Virus record (IMG/VR): IMGVR_UViG_3300042691_028844
Span: 1 to 64,000 of that record
Direction: 5' to 3' (one strand)
Length of the DNA stretch: 64,000 bases
DNA from: a virus
The translations under genes and the position numbers were made by a program. The number at the start of each line of letters is the position of its first letter. Position 1 is the stretch's first letter. The notes below the pieces were generated by a model. It worked only from the letters and a program-made list of their open reading frames with translations. It did no database searches and had not been told where the DNA came from. Below, in pieces: positions 1-7,993 of the stretch.

Positions 1-196
1 CTCGACGGTGAAGTTGATCATTAAGCTGGGGAATGACAGAGGCCGGTTCCCTGTCATCGGACACAGCCGGCCCCTCGGCCTCCGGCTCGGCCAGCAGTGC
101 GCGGGCACGTTCCAGTAAGTCATGGTGCTTCATATCCACTGCGTAGGTGTTAAAGGCAGCGTGAAGCTCAGCGCACAGTGCTCGGAAGTCAGTCAT
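1..196 (-). CDS. Small hypothetical protein, MTDFRALCAEL family (runs off left edge)
   Basis: The ATG at 196 opens a frame that stays open to base 1, giving about 65 residues; the C-terminus lies outside the window. It begins MTDFRALCAEL and has an RARALLAEPE segment, matching the layout of the paralogue at 574-900 (YRAMCAELVDAL, then RARTLLAQPEPEE). The start overlaps the stop of the upstream gene by 8 nt, like the other junctions in this cluster, so translation is probably coupled. Small proteins of this type are, from memory, found in cyanophages and picocyanobacteria; no function is known to me. Confidence 0.6.
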   Translation of the reverse strand, partial: MTDFRALCAELHAAFNTYAVDMKHHDLLERARALLAEPEAEGPAVSDDREPASVIPQLNDQLHRR

Positions 197-581
197 CGAG
201 TTGCTCCAGTGCGCGGCGGATGGTGTCGCAATCTTCTGTTGCTATCAGCGAAGGGACTGATCGAACTGCTTGTCTTTTAAGGGCGTCAAGCGCCCGCTCC
301 TTCAAGCTCGGCGGCTTCGGGCGGCGGGCGGCGCGGAGCCACTCACGCATGTCTTCGGCCATCTTGGGATCTATGCAATTTGGAATGTCGTATCGGGCAT
401 AAAGCACCTGACAACACGCCTCCAGCTCCTGGTCGGCACCCCAGCGGGCGGATTGGGCAATGGCGTGCTCGGAAGCGCTGCAGTAATCCTGATGGTGGCC
501 CTCGGTGAGCCACTGCTGCACCAGCTCAGGCGGTGGGGTGATCGGATGCTGCGCGGCGGCAGCGGGGGAGTGGTCAGTCAT
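189..581 (-). CDS. Hypothetical protein with ITPPPELVQQW motif
   Basis: 130 residues. The N-terminus carries ITPPPELVQQW, followed by a tryptophan-containing ARWGADQELEACC segment and a C-terminal RRPKPPSLKERALDALKR...IRRALEQL block. The paralogue at 2213-2605 has the same blocks in the same order, so this is a duplicated phage family. It overlaps both neighbours by 8 nt. No catalytic motif is visible and the function is unknown. The conserved blocks across two copies support it as a real gene. Confidence 0.7.
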   Translation of the reverse strand: MTDHSPAAAAQHPITPPPELVQQWLTEGHHQDYCSASEHAIAQSARWGADQELEACCQVLYARYDIPNCIDPKMAEDMREWLRAARRPKPPSLKERALDALKRQAVRSVPSLIATEDCDTIRRALEQLDD

Positions 582-900
582 TGGTCACTTCTTCGATGGT
601 TGATACGCAATGCCGCTGAATGATCAGCTTGTGGGGCCCATCTTGCGAGTAGGTTTGCAGGTAGTGATTACCTTCTCTTTGAACATCTTCCAAGCTGTTG
701 GCGGAACCACCGGCTTGCCAATCACCCTCGGCATCGTGCAGTTCCCAGGCGTAGTGAATGTCATCCTCTTCTGGCTCGGGCTGGGCCAACAGTGTGCGGG
801 CGCGGTCTGCTAGCGGGGACATGCGAATCCTTCCGGCTGGAATACCAGAATCCAGCGCATCAACAAGCTCAGCGCACATGGCGCGGTAGTCGAGGGTCAT
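574..900 (-). CDS. Hypothetical protein, CAELVDAL family
   Basis: 108 residues starting MTLDYRAMCAELVDALDSG. The N-terminal half matches the family of the partial gene at the left edge (CAEL...RAR.LLA.PE). The C-terminal half (YAWELHDAEGDWQ...) looks like a short antiparallel beta domain. It overlaps its upstream neighbour by 4 nt (ATGA) and its downstream neighbour by 8 nt, indicating a compact, coupled operon. Function unknown. Confidence 0.65.
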   Translation of the reverse strand: MTLDYRAMCAELVDALDSGIPAGRIRMSPLADRARTLLAQPEPEEDDIHYAWELHDAEGDWQAGGSANSLEDVQREGNHYLQTYSQDGPHKLIIQRHCVSTIEEVTND

Positions 901-1121
901 GGCTGAGCCTCCAGCTCGGTGGCGATGAGTTGGATCTGCGAACAGTCCACACCGCGTACGCCCAGGATTTCATGGCCGAGTTGGCTGTCTAAAGCCCGCA
1001 GGGCGGCGGCAAGGGCCTTGCGGTCGTAACGCTGATGGTTGAAACCACAGGCATCAAGATTATTGAGAGCAGGAGTGGCGGCATCCAGCACCGCCTGCGC
1101 AGCGGGGGAGAGGTCAGTCAT
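897..1121 (-). CDS. Hypothetical small protein, MTDLSPAAQAV family
   Basis: 74 residues from the ATG at 1121; the frame extends further upstream, but this start gives the family N-terminus MTDLSPAAQAVLDAA and the usual 4-nt overlap with the preceding stop at 1118. It ends in IATELEAQP, an end shared in altered form by its neighbours (IAAELEGQP, IAAELESADA). It is one of at least two full MTDLSPAAQAV copies in the cluster. Function unknown. Confidence 0.65.
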   Translation of the reverse strand: MTDLSPAAQAVLDAATPALNNLDACGFNHQRYDRKALAAALRALDSQLGHEILGVRGVDCSQIQLIATELEAQP

Positions 1122-1294
1122 GGCTGACCCTCCAGCTCGGCGGCGATGAAGCCAGCGCACAGGTGCGCCCGCTCGGGGTTCATGGTTGCCACCCACGACA
1201 GCAATACGTTGTCTGGGATAGGCGTGGTGTGCCGGGCGCACTGATGCTTTTGGCGGCAGTCAATGCCGTGGCAACGGGCGATGTCGTTAAGCAT
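1118..1294 (-). CDS. Hypothetical small cysteine/histidine-containing protein
   Basis: 58 residues beginning MLNDIARCHGIDC. The start at 1294 is chosen because it overlaps the upstream stop by 8 nt, as elsewhere in the cluster, and gives a sensible N-terminus. C and H residues are spaced as C-H-G-I-D-C and CARH, a possible minimal metal site, though this is not proven. The end, FIAAELEGQP, matches the C-termini of neighbours, suggesting that the families share or have swapped tails. Confidence 0.55.
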   Translation of the reverse strand: MLNDIARCHGIDCRQKHQCARHTTPIPDNVLLSWVATMNPERAHLCAGFIAAELEGQP

Positions 1295-1529
1295 CCGCAC
1301 TTTCCAGCTCGGCGGCGATGGCGAGGAATTGAAGGCGCACAAATCGCTTGGCATCCCAGCGTTCGAACTCTTTAAGAGAAGCAACGTCGGGTGCTGGTTT
1401 ATCTAACACCACCTGATTCGCAGCAGCCCGCAGGGCGGCGGCGGCAATGGATTCTGGAGTGTCAGTGGATTGCCAAGGCTCAAAAGCAGCGTCACGTACC
1501 GCCTGCGCGGCGGGGGAGAGGTCAGTCAT
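1287..1529 (-). CDS. Hypothetical small protein, MTDLSPAAQAV family
   Basis: 80 residues from the ATG at 1529. It begins MTDLSPAAQAVRDAA and ends FLAIAAELESADA, so it is a diverged copy of the gene at 897-1121. Between lies an alanine-rich helix (AAAALRAAANQV). It overlaps the upstream gene by 8 nt. No known function; probably a host-takeover accessory protein, which is inference from its position in a dispensable-looking small-gene cluster. Confidence 0.65.
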   Translation of the reverse strand: MTDLSPAAQAVRDAAFEPWQSTDTPESIAAAALRAAANQVVLDKPAPDVASLKEFERWDAKRFVRLQFLAIAAELESADA

Positions 1530-1953
1530 TGGAGCCCTCCACCTCCCCCGGCTCCGGCACAGGCGCGGTGACGGGACGGCCGCAGCGAGCAAGGGCGGCG
1601 CGGGCGATAGTCAGCACATCGTCTGCACTCATCGGCACAGACTCAAAATCCCATGGCGAAGTTGACAAATATCCGAGCGCATTTGCTGCAACTCGCAGCA
1701 GCTCCTCATCCGTAGGCCCCTCCGCCACTGGCTCGGTCACAGAAGCTCGTCCAGCTTGGTATGCACGAGTAGCAAGTACGTCCCACCAATCACGTCGTCC
1801 ATAAGGGAGTTCGTCAAGAGTGGCAGGAAAATTAGACGCTTCGGCTTTCCAGCGATCAACTTGGTGCCTAGTTGGAGCGAACTCCTCTTTTTCTTCTGGT
1901 GAAAAAACGGGTTCATGCCAAAGCTGTTGGCGAACGGAAATGTACTTAGTCAT
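1522..1953 (-). CDS. Hypothetical protein with PTDEELLRVAANAL motif
   Basis: 143 residues from the ATG at 1953 (MTKYISVRQQLW). The middle part (DRWKAEASNFPATLDELPYGRRD) resembles the central block of the protein at 2213-2605 (QWRAAASNVPASL...GGRRD), so the families appear mosaic. The C-terminal part has EGPTDEELLRVAANALG and a proline/glutamate tail. Longer in-frame starts exist upstream, but they would run through a proline-rich, GC-biased stretch. Function unknown. Confidence 0.65.
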   Translation of the reverse strand: MTKYISVRQQLWHEPVFSPEEKEEFAPTRHQVDRWKAEASNFPATLDELPYGRRDWWDVLATRAYQAGRASVTEPVAEGPTDEELLRVAANALGYLSTSPWDFESVPMSADDVLTIARAALARCGRPVTAPVPEPGEVEGSND

Positions 1954-2036
1954 TGGTAAACTCGGGGGTGAGTAGGGCGTGGGCGTGGGCGGACGGTTGG
2001 GCGGGCGCACAGGGCGCGGTAGTCGGGGTTAGTCAT
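1950..2036 (-). pseudogene. 28-codon remnant of a CAEL-family gene
   Basis: An ATG at 2036, preceded by a GAGGAG Shine-Dalgarno sequence, opens a 28-codon frame starting MTNPDYRALCA. This is the family start seen at 1-196 and 574-900, but the frame then runs into proline/arginine-rich sequence and stops, with its TGA overlapping the next ATG. It looks like a truncated paralogue kept as a short leader, possibly still translated for coupling. It could also be a genuine mini-protein. Confidence 0.4.
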
Positions 2037-2045
2037 TGATTCTCC

Positions 2046-2207
2046 TCACTCAGATGCCAGCAGGCAGAAAATCTGCGCTGGCTTATTGTCATAAAGCCGT
2101 TCACATGCCTGCCACTTTTGGGGGATCCACCACCAAGCTGTTGCAATCATTAGCAAAAGCACTAAGACAATGGCGCCAAGTGCTGTGTAGTCGTTAAGGC
2201 TTTTCAT
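2046..2207 (-). CDS. 53-residue single-pass membrane protein
   Basis: The ATG at 2207 opens MKSLNDYTALGAIV, followed by a strongly hydrophobic segment at about residues 11-28 (IVLVLLLMIATAWWW) and a short soluble tail with two cysteines. This predicts one transmembrane helix. It sits 5 nt after the upstream stop and is followed by a GAGGAG ribosome-binding site for the next frame. No family is recognised; small phage membrane proteins of this kind can be holin-like or act on the host membrane, but nothing here decides it. Confidence 0.6.
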   Translation of the reverse strand: MKSLNDYTALGAIVLVLLLMIATAWWWIPQKWQACERLYDNKPAQIFCLLASE

Positions 2208-2212
2208 GGTAG

Positions 2213-2605
2213 TCAGTCGGTGAGTTGTTCGAGGGCGCGGCGGATGGTGTCCATGTCTGCAAGGAATGCCGTTGGGTCAGGTCCGAGAGCAAGGTGCTCC
2301 AAGGCATTCAGCGCCTGCTCCTTCAAGCTCGGCGGCTTGGGACGGCGGGCGTGGCGGAGTTTGTAAGCAATGCCGCTCCATCCGTATTCCGTAAGCCATT
2401 CCAGGCACGCCTCCAGCTCCTGGTCGGCACCGAGAGCGTACTCCTGGTCGGCACCCCAGCGGGCGGCCTGGGTGGCGATGTAGTCGATGTAATCTCGCCG
2501 CCCACCGGGATCCGTAGATAGCGAAGCCGGAACATTGCTGGCAGCGGCTCTCCACTGCTGCACCAGCTCAGGCGGTGGGGTGATCGGGTGTTGTTGGTTA
2601 GTCAT
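2213..2605 (-). CDS. Hypothetical protein with ITPPPELVQQW motif (second copy)
   Basis: 130 residues, start MTNQQHPITPPPELVQQW. It is paralogous to the protein at 189-581, sharing the N-terminal ITPPPELVQQW, the central ARWGADQE...GADQELEAC and the C-terminal RRPKPPSLKEQALNALE...IRRALEQL. Here the GADQE block is duplicated in tandem. It directly follows the small gene at 2610-2768. Function unknown. Confidence 0.7.
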   Translation of the reverse strand: MTNQQHPITPPPELVQQWRAAASNVPASLSTDPGGRRDYIDYIATQAARWGADQEYALGADQELEACLEWLTEYGWSGIAYKLRHARRPKPPSLKEQALNALEHLALGPDPTAFLADMDTIRRALEQLTD

Positions 2606-2609
2606 TTAA

Positions 2610-2768
2610 TTAAGCATCAAACCACTGATCAGTTAAAGTTACGCGGATAATTCTTTCTCTAGGCAAGAGTTCTTGTGCCGTCCAAATGGCCTGAATAGAA
2701 TCTTTAGCTAGGAGCTCTAATTCTAAGTTTTCAGTTTTTATTGTGTATAGTTTAAGTTTGTTAAACAT
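2610..2768 (-). CDS. 52-residue hypothetical protein
   Basis: The ATG at 2768 gives MFNKLKLYTIKTENLELELL...RIIRVTLTDQWFDA, a compact beta-rich mini-protein of 52 residues. The TAA at 2610-2612 is followed within 5 nt by the next start, and the upstream gene ends 5 nt away. The tight packing between two real genes and non-repetitive composition support it. No recognised family. Confidence 0.6.
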   Translation of the reverse strand: MFNKLKLYTIKTENLELELLAKDSIQAIWTAQELLPRERIIRVTLTDQWFDA

Positions 2769-2772
2769 GGTC

Positions 2773-3360
2773 TTACAGCAGGTTATTCCAGGGGTCTATG
2801 CTGTCATCTCTAAGTTTTTTCCTACGCGTCTCGGTCTGTTGAGACTGTGCAGCCATCGCAGCTGCTGCTGAGTTTAATTTTTGTTCGATGCCCATCATGT
2901 TCTGTTTTAGCTGTTGATTTTCAATTTGGAGTTGCTCTACCTGGGACTGAGCCCACTGCTGAGCGTTTGCGGTTAGTGCCTCAATTACGTTTTCCGGGTG
3001 GGGAAAGCTGAAGATTGTACCTTGCTCTGAGGGCAGGACCCTGCCGTTATTTTCCCTAGCCAAAGCGTCTAAAAAGGCGACGGCTTGTTCTAGAGGAATG
3101 TCGCCGAGTACGGAAATCTCCTCCGCGAGGATCAATCCTCGGTTCTTGCCATAGGAAGCCTGAAAGGCCGTGGCCACTTTCGACGCCTCGCGAATTTTTG
3201 TCTCAGCGATGCGGCGCCTTTCGTTGCTAGCCGAGACTCCGGCTAACCCGCCCCCGGTTGCGGCGATCGGGATCGAGAGGAATTCGGGGTTCTGTATCCC
3301 AACGGATACAGTTGCCAAGCCTCCGATAGCAAGGGTGTACGCGTATAGATTTTTAATCAT
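2773..3360 (-). CDS. Membrane-anchored winged-helix/coiled-coil protein
   Basis: 195 residues. Residues about 5-45 form one or two hydrophobic helices (YTLAIGGLATVSVG; IPIAATGGGLAGV). A central domain (about 75-125, LAEEISVLGDIPLEQAVAFLDAL) looks like a winged-helix fold of the type seen in cyanobacterial membrane proteins. It is followed by a coiled coil (QVEQLQIENQQLKQNM) and a basic tail. It overlaps the primase gene by 8 nt. It may tether replication machinery to the membrane, which is inference from context only. Confidence 0.65.
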   Translation of the reverse strand: MIKNLYAYTLAIGGLATVSVGIQNPEFLSIPIAATGGGLAGVSASNERRRIAETKIREASKVATAFQASYGKNRGLILAEEISVLGDIPLEQAVAFLDALARENNGRVLPSEQGTIFSFPHPENVIEALTANAQQWAQSQVEQLQIENQQLKQNMMGIEQKLNSAAAAMAAQSQQTETRRKKLRDDSIDPWNNLL

Positions 3361-6151
3361 TTGATTCTGTTGGTGCAGGGTCGTGTTCTGTGAAAGCGGG
3401 ATCCCAAGCGTGCGGATCCGTGGCCCAGTCTATGGGGGAGGGCAGCCTATTGCTACCGGACGCTGCGCGATCTGTCGAGGTGTCATATGGCTTAAGCCGC
3501 AGACCGGTTACCATTGCCTTCCCTTTAACATACTTAACATTAATTCCTGGTATTTTCACAACGTTATTAACTGTTTCCTTAAGGCGGTCCACGAATCTAG
3601 GTTTTGCGCTGTGCTTGTATCCGTTTGATTTGCAGTAGTTTACATAAGCAGCGTACACTTCTGTATATGCGTTTTTGACGTAATAGCCTCGTTCAGACTC
3701 GTCGACGGATGGGCGGAACGCACCCCCTCCAAGCACAGTGGCGCTGTTCGGAGCGTACAAACAGCAGTCAGCGAGGAATGCGCAGATCGGGTTGTTAAAA
3801 ATCAGCGCATCGAGGTTTGAGGTGTTTAGATCTGGGCAATGTTTAACGGGGTTGGCGAGTACATCTTTCATCTCGTCGTATGGCATATCCAGTAGCCATG
3901 TTGCGAATCCCGGAAGTTCAGCCGTAAATTCTCCTTCAATTCGATCTGGGTAAACGCTGATTAGATTTCGCCGCAGGGACGGATCAACCACTTGATCCAT
4001 GACTACCGTTAGCCGGCGTCGCTCCAGACCGCTACTAATGTCTGAGCTGCTGATGTGCTCGTTACTAGCGATGGACACCAACAATTCGGGTTTGAAGTTG
4101 ACCACTTCCTTTCCGTACTTACGCTCCGCTCGCAGTGTGTCGCTAGATGACGTAAGTTTCTTCAGGGTGTCGAGTCGCTTACTGAATGAGGCTTCATCAG
4201 TTAGCAGCAGCAGACGTTTACCGATTAAGCTGTGACATTCGAATCTATTAGTTTCAATCGTTTCCAGATCACTTGTGTGTGTGCCGGAGTAGCCCGCCAG
4301 CGCGATCAGCAGCTGCTGCAGCGTGGACTTACCCGAGCCCCCAGGACCGATCAGGTGGAGGAAGCGTTCTCCAGTGGTGTAGCCCGTTAAGACCGCCCGG
4401 CAGAATGCCCTGATCAGAATTACCTTGTCCGATCCTACCGCCCAAGTCAGCCATTTAAGGATCTCGGGGCACGCGGCGTTTGTGTCATAGTCGAATCGAA
4501 GTTTTGTCTGAAAGTAATAGTTTTTGTGGTTACCTGGCGTGAACTTAAGCGCTTTAGTGTCTAGCACCCCGTTGTTGAACGGAACTTGCCCGCGAGCACT
4601 CTGCCAGATTGACGAGCGTCCTCCGTTTACGGACTTGAGAAGTTTGGCTTTAAGGATCAGGTAGACGGACCCAATCGTTGCCGAGTTGTATCGAGGCAGA
4701 ACTCCAGCTTGCACAAACGTGTCGAGAGTTTTCACAATACGGCGCTTGATGTGCTGCTCATCGTTTAAGAACCACACACCGTCGTCTTCGTCGTACGCAA
4801 AGAATTCATCCAAGCTTGAGTCGTAAAGGAAGAGTTCTCCGTAGTTATTTACAATGATATCTGCAATATCGTTTTCGCTGAACTGTCTGTTGTTCTGCTG
4901 AAGGTTGATTAATTGTGTCGGGGTTTGAGGTGTTGTAGTCACGGCCGATTGTGGAGGTTCTGTTGATGTTGATGTTGATGTCGACGTTGCAGTACTTTTG
5001 CCCGGCGTGGGAGAATCGGGGCTTAAATCAAAGCTCCCGAAGTCCATTGACAGCACGGAGTTTTTAGGTTTTGGTTTGGAGTTTTTAATTTGATTTTTGG
5101 TTTCTTCTGTGCAATAAGTGTCAAAGACTTCTTTGTTGATTTTTTTGAGTCTCTTCCAAGCGGCTAGATCTTTATCTTCTGCAGCTAGCGTGATGGCCGG
5201 CTGAAGGGACTCGGTGTCTTGGATGCTGCTTAGGATGCGGTTAAACTTTCCGTCTAGCTCAGGGTCGTACTGGTACACAGCATAGAACACCCGGTTCGCG
5301 GCGTCAAGAGGGGAGGTCTTGAGGGGGATGCCGTGTTCCTGTGTCCAGTTGACCCAGCCGAGGATCTCTTTAAATGCTGCCGCTGTCTCGGAGGATCTGT
5401 CCGACACCTCCTCGCCTTCCAAGATTTTTTGAACCGCTCTACTAAGAAGTGGCTCAAGTTCAATGCCCTCCTCGTCTGTAGCTACATCTAGTAGCTCGGC
5501 AGCGTCTTGTCCGTCTCCCTCTGCTGTGCTTCGCGGGCTAGCTAGATAAGCTCTGTACGCGTCATCTATTTGCCAGGCAGGAATAAACTTTTCAGTTATA
5601 CAAATCAGCCCGTCTTGCGCGGCTGTTCCGTAGAACAGGTTTGGGACTTGCGTGGCCCTAACGTCTGAGCCAGGAATCCTTTTGGTGATCTCCCTTGTGA
5701 ACCATTGGTAGAAGTCTTTATCGACGATTGGTTTTTCTAAACCGAAGACCAGACGAAACCTCGGCCAATCTTTCGAAGTACTGGGCGAGTAGTAAGCAAA
5801 ACTTAAATACTTTGCGCAAAGGTCTAGGTTTAATGCTTCTTCGACAGTTAGTTCTTGTTTCTGTACTTTATTTCCGTCCTTATCCTTATGGTCTGCTTGG
5901 TTATCTATGTCGACAATTATTAGACCAGCTTTTATACACCCAGTTCCTTTGCGTGTCCTTTTCCCTTCAACTAAGTGCCACGCGCAGAGCCCATACCCGT
6001 CACAAGTATGTTGAGCGATCGTTTGAATATCAGTTACATCTGCAATCCAATTATTATTAAACGCCGTGAAGTTGCCGTTCGCTCCGATCTTGCCAAGTTT
6101 CGGGTCTATATACTCCCTGACAACCTCGTTTCGAGAGTAAACAAATTCCAT
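3353..6151 (-). CDS. Primase-helicase, D5/P4-type (SF3 helicase C-terminal domain)
   Basis: About 932 residues from the ATG at 6151; in-frame starts at 6175 and 6211 are alternatives. The N-terminal third has an AEP-primase-like acid motif (LIIVDIDNQ) in a fold common to phage primase-polymerase proteins. The middle holds a threonine/serine-rich linker (TSTSTSTSTEP). The C-terminal half is a D5/SF3 helicase: Walker A GPGGSGKS near residue 600, Walker B LLLLTDEAS, and a sensor/arginine-finger segment (SIASNE...GLERRRL). It should prime and unwind DNA at the fork, working with the family-A polymerase at 12.2-14.2 kb. Confidence 0.85.
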   Translation of the reverse strand: MEFVYSRNEVVREYIDPKLGKIGANGNFTAFNNNWIADVTDIQTIAQHTCDGYGLCAWHLVEGKRTRKGTGCIKAGLIIVDIDNQADHKDKDGNKVQKQELTVEEALNLDLCAKYLSFAYYSPSTSKDWPRFRLVFGLEKPIVDKDFYQWFTREITKRIPGSDVRATQVPNLFYGTAAQDGLICITEKFIPAWQIDDAYRAYLASPRSTAEGDGQDAAELLDVATDEEGIELEPLLSRAVQKILEGEEVSDRSSETAAAFKEILGWVNWTQEHGIPLKTSPLDAANRVFYAVYQYDPELDGKFNRILSSIQDTESLQPAITLAAEDKDLAAWKRLKKINKEVFDTYCTEETKNQIKNSKPKPKNSVLSMDFGSFDLSPDSPTPGKSTATSTSTSTSTEPPQSAVTTTPQTPTQLINLQQNNRQFSENDIADIIVNNYGELFLYDSSLDEFFAYDEDDGVWFLNDEQHIKRRIVKTLDTFVQAGVLPRYNSATIGSVYLILKAKLLKSVNGGRSSIWQSARGQVPFNNGVLDTKALKFTPGNHKNYYFQTKLRFDYDTNAACPEILKWLTWAVGSDKVILIRAFCRAVLTGYTTGERFLHLIGPGGSGKSTLQQLLIALAGYSGTHTSDLETIETNRFECHSLIGKRLLLLTDEASFSKRLDTLKKLTSSSDTLRAERKYGKEVVNFKPELLVSIASNEHISSSDISSGLERRRLTVVMDQVVDPSLRRNLISVYPDRIEGEFTAELPGFATWLLDMPYDEMKDVLANPVKHCPDLNTSNLDALIFNNPICAFLADCCLYAPNSATVLGGGAFRPSVDESERGYYVKNAYTEVYAAYVNYCKSNGYKHSAKPRFVDRLKETVNNVVKIPGINVKYVKGKAMVTGLRLKPYDTSTDRAASGSNRLPSPIDWATDPHAWDPAFTEHDPAPTESND

Positions 6152-6222
6152 TCGAGGCGACCGGAGACGGACCATTCTGACACGGGCGGTGCGGGCGTCA
6201 ACACCACGCAAACCTTAAAAAA

Positions 6223-7002
6223 TTACACGTTATTAATCTGTGCGTAAAATGAGTTGAGTGTACTCATCCAGCTTTCTGTATGTTTTTCTACTTCTTTCTC
6301 ACTAAATGTAAACACTTGTACAGAGTACTCAGGAGAAGGTGTGCTTACTATGATTTGAGTTTTATCTATTTTAACGCCTAGACAAGTCTCTGCCGCTAAC
6401 TTATAGGCTGCTAGCTGCAGCGTTGTTTTCTTAAGCTTGAACACACCGGAGATCAGCGCTTTTCGCAGATCTTCTGGGAGGTCGGCTTTGGCGTTAGGGA
6501 AACGCGAAGAGTATGGCCCTAGGGAAGTTTTGAAGTCTCCTAGGATCGTTTCACCGTTTTTGTCTCTATAAATAATGTCGGGGCATCCTGCGTATCCGAT
6601 ATCTTGACTTTCGTTGTAGTAATGCAGTCTGCCCACACCGTCCTCTCCTACGTATTTTGACCAACTGGGTTGGTTGTAGGGCTTTTCCGACCACAGCACC
6701 GTGGCTGAGCCCAGCAACTCATCGAGTTTTTCGGGCATGTCGTTCCAGTACGGAGCGTACGCCGTGGAGGGGTAGACCTTCAGCCCGCGAATGTAGTTCT
6801 CTACGGAGTTGTGGATCCAGGATCCTCGTTCCGCCGCTTTTTCTGCAACACCTGGGTTGTTGAGGTTCCAGTGTTGCAGCTTCCTGCGGGTTTCTTCTGT
6901 TTGGGTTGCAGACAGAATACTTGTGACGGAAGGAAGCGGGCGGTTTACTCCGTTGCAAACGTAGTGTCTTAAACCGTCGAGTGTTAATCTAGTTTGGGAC
7001 AC
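6223..7002 (-). CDS. PD-(D/E)XK exonuclease (RecB/Cas4-like)
   Basis: 259 residues. The nuclease core is clear: GYAGCPDIIYRD supplies the first aspartate, ILGDFKTS the D-x-K pair, and QLAAYKLA the downstream QxxxY motif typical of RecB-family nucleases. The N-terminal PSVTSILSAT and AAERGSWIHNSVENY segments match phage exonucleases of this type, where the histidine helps bind metal. It probably trims DNA ends for recombination or degrades host DNA. It lies just upstream of the primase gene in the same operon. Confidence 0.8.
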   Translation of the reverse strand: MSQTRLTLDGLRHYVCNGVNRPLPSVTSILSATQTEETRRKLQHWNLNNPGVAEKAAERGSWIHNSVENYIRGLKVYPSTAYAPYWNDMPEKLDELLGSATVLWSEKPYNQPSWSKYVGEDGVGRLHYYNESQDIGYAGCPDIIYRDKNGETILGDFKTSLGPYSSRFPNAKADLPEDLRKALISGVFKLKKTTLQLAAYKLAAETCLGVKIDKTQIIVSTPSPEYSVQVFTFSEKEVEKHTESWMSTLNSFYAQINNV

Positions 7003-7038
7003 TGAACTGTGTCAATTATCAAAAGTATAGCTTACGTA

Positions 7039-7371
7039 CTAAAAAACGCTCGATATACGGATTGGTTCGCCGCCATTCTCTTCGTCACTATCATCCTCCT
7101 CGTCCACAAAGAACTCTGATTTTGAGTAGTCGAAAGCCTTCAGATCCTCCTCTAGATTTTCTGACAAACACAAAGCTGCGGAAAAACTCTCCTTTACGAT
7201 CGTTGCGCACTCATTTGCACTGCGTGCCTCACCCTCCGGAGACACGCTTTCTTGCAGGATCTGATCCGAGACCATAAGCGCACACATCTTTTCTAATGTT
7301 TTACTCATATGATCCAGCTGATTTAAGATCTGCTCTTGATAGCGAAGGAATTTGTCGGCTTTACTCTTCAT
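7039..7371 (-). CDS. Hypothetical acidic-tailed protein
   Basis: 110 residues. The N-terminal 35 residues are helical and amphipathic (FLRYQEQILNQLDHMSKTLEKM), a likely coiled coil. The C-terminus has a very acidic stretch (FFVDEEDDSDEENGG). Its ATG overlaps the upstream stop by 4 nt. It may be a small adaptor of the replication complex or a DNA-mimic inhibitor, both inference from charge only. Confidence 0.55.
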   Translation of the reverse strand: MKSKADKFLRYQEQILNQLDHMSKTLEKMCALMVSDQILQESVSPEGEARSANECATIVKESFSAALCLSENLEEDLKAFDYSKSEFFVDEEDDSDEENGGEPIRISSVF

Positions 7372-7907
7372 GGGAGGGGAGGCAGTGGGTCCGCAATATC
7401 CCAGTTCAACGCATACGTGATCTGAGTACCGTCTGTCCAGTTTTCAGGTTTTTGGAAAACAAACCAGCAGGCGGTAACCGAGTCACGCGTGGAACCGATC
7501 GCCCTGAACTTAGGACGCGGGGAGAATACGATCATATTAGAAAGCTTGTTTTTTAATAAAAAACTTTTGCGTTTAGTTACTGGCTCTATGAATGAGAGTC
7601 TGTCCAAGACGGCCAAACCACACTGTGCTATCTGTAATCCGTACTCTAGAATATACTCGTTATGGTCTTTGGAGCCGATTGTCGAAGCTATTACCCAATC
7701 GTATTTCTTTTGCTTCTCCCCGACCCACCAGATTGGATCGTACAGTTTTTCTTCGTCTGTGTTAGTCGTCACTGAATAATTGTGGCTTTTAAGGTGATCC
7801 GTGAGTATGTTTAGAGGGTCGTGCGGGACAAAAATTGATCCTTGTATAAAGGAGTGTTTGACCAGCGCGTGGACGACGCCAGCAGGCAGGTTGTAGAACT
7901 CAGCCAT
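7368..7907 (-). CDS. Degenerate adenine-methyltransferase-like protein
   Basis: 179 residues. The C-terminal half fits phage N6-adenine methyltransferase-like proteins: a long helix, then LAVLDRLSFIEPVTKRKSF, a strand VFSPRPKF, and ACWFVFQK. In active relatives a catalytic NPPY/DPPF-type motif follows the DWV strand; here the sequence reads YDWVIASTIG, so the motif is lost. The SAM-binding glycine motif near the N-terminus is also not recognisable. It probably does not methylate DNA and may serve as a binding or decoy protein, which is inference. Confidence 0.55.
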   Translation of the reverse strand: MAEFYNLPAGVVHALVKHSFIQGSIFVPHDPLNILTDHLKSHNYSVTTNTDEEKLYDPIWWVGEKQKKYDWVIASTIGSKDHNEYILEYGLQIAQCGLAVLDRLSFIEPVTKRKSFLLKNKLSNMIVFSPRPKFRAIGSTRDSVTACWFVFQKPENWTDGTQITYALNWDIADPLPPLP

Positions 7908-7918
7908 GTTAGTTAATT

Positions 7919-7933
7919 AAGCTTTAAAAGCTT
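7919..7933. promoter_or_regulatory. 15-bp palindrome between divergent genes
   Basis: AAGCTTTAAAAGCTT is a perfect inverted repeat around a central A. It lies in the 86-bp space between the divergent starts at 7907 (minus) and 7994 (plus). The position suits an operator or shared promoter controlling the nblA-like gene. No matching repressor can be assigned. Confidence 0.4.
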
Positions 7934-7993
7934 AGCGTCTTACCCAGCGAATCGCTTGTTCCTTTGTTTTCCTTAATGACTCTGCTTATAGCT

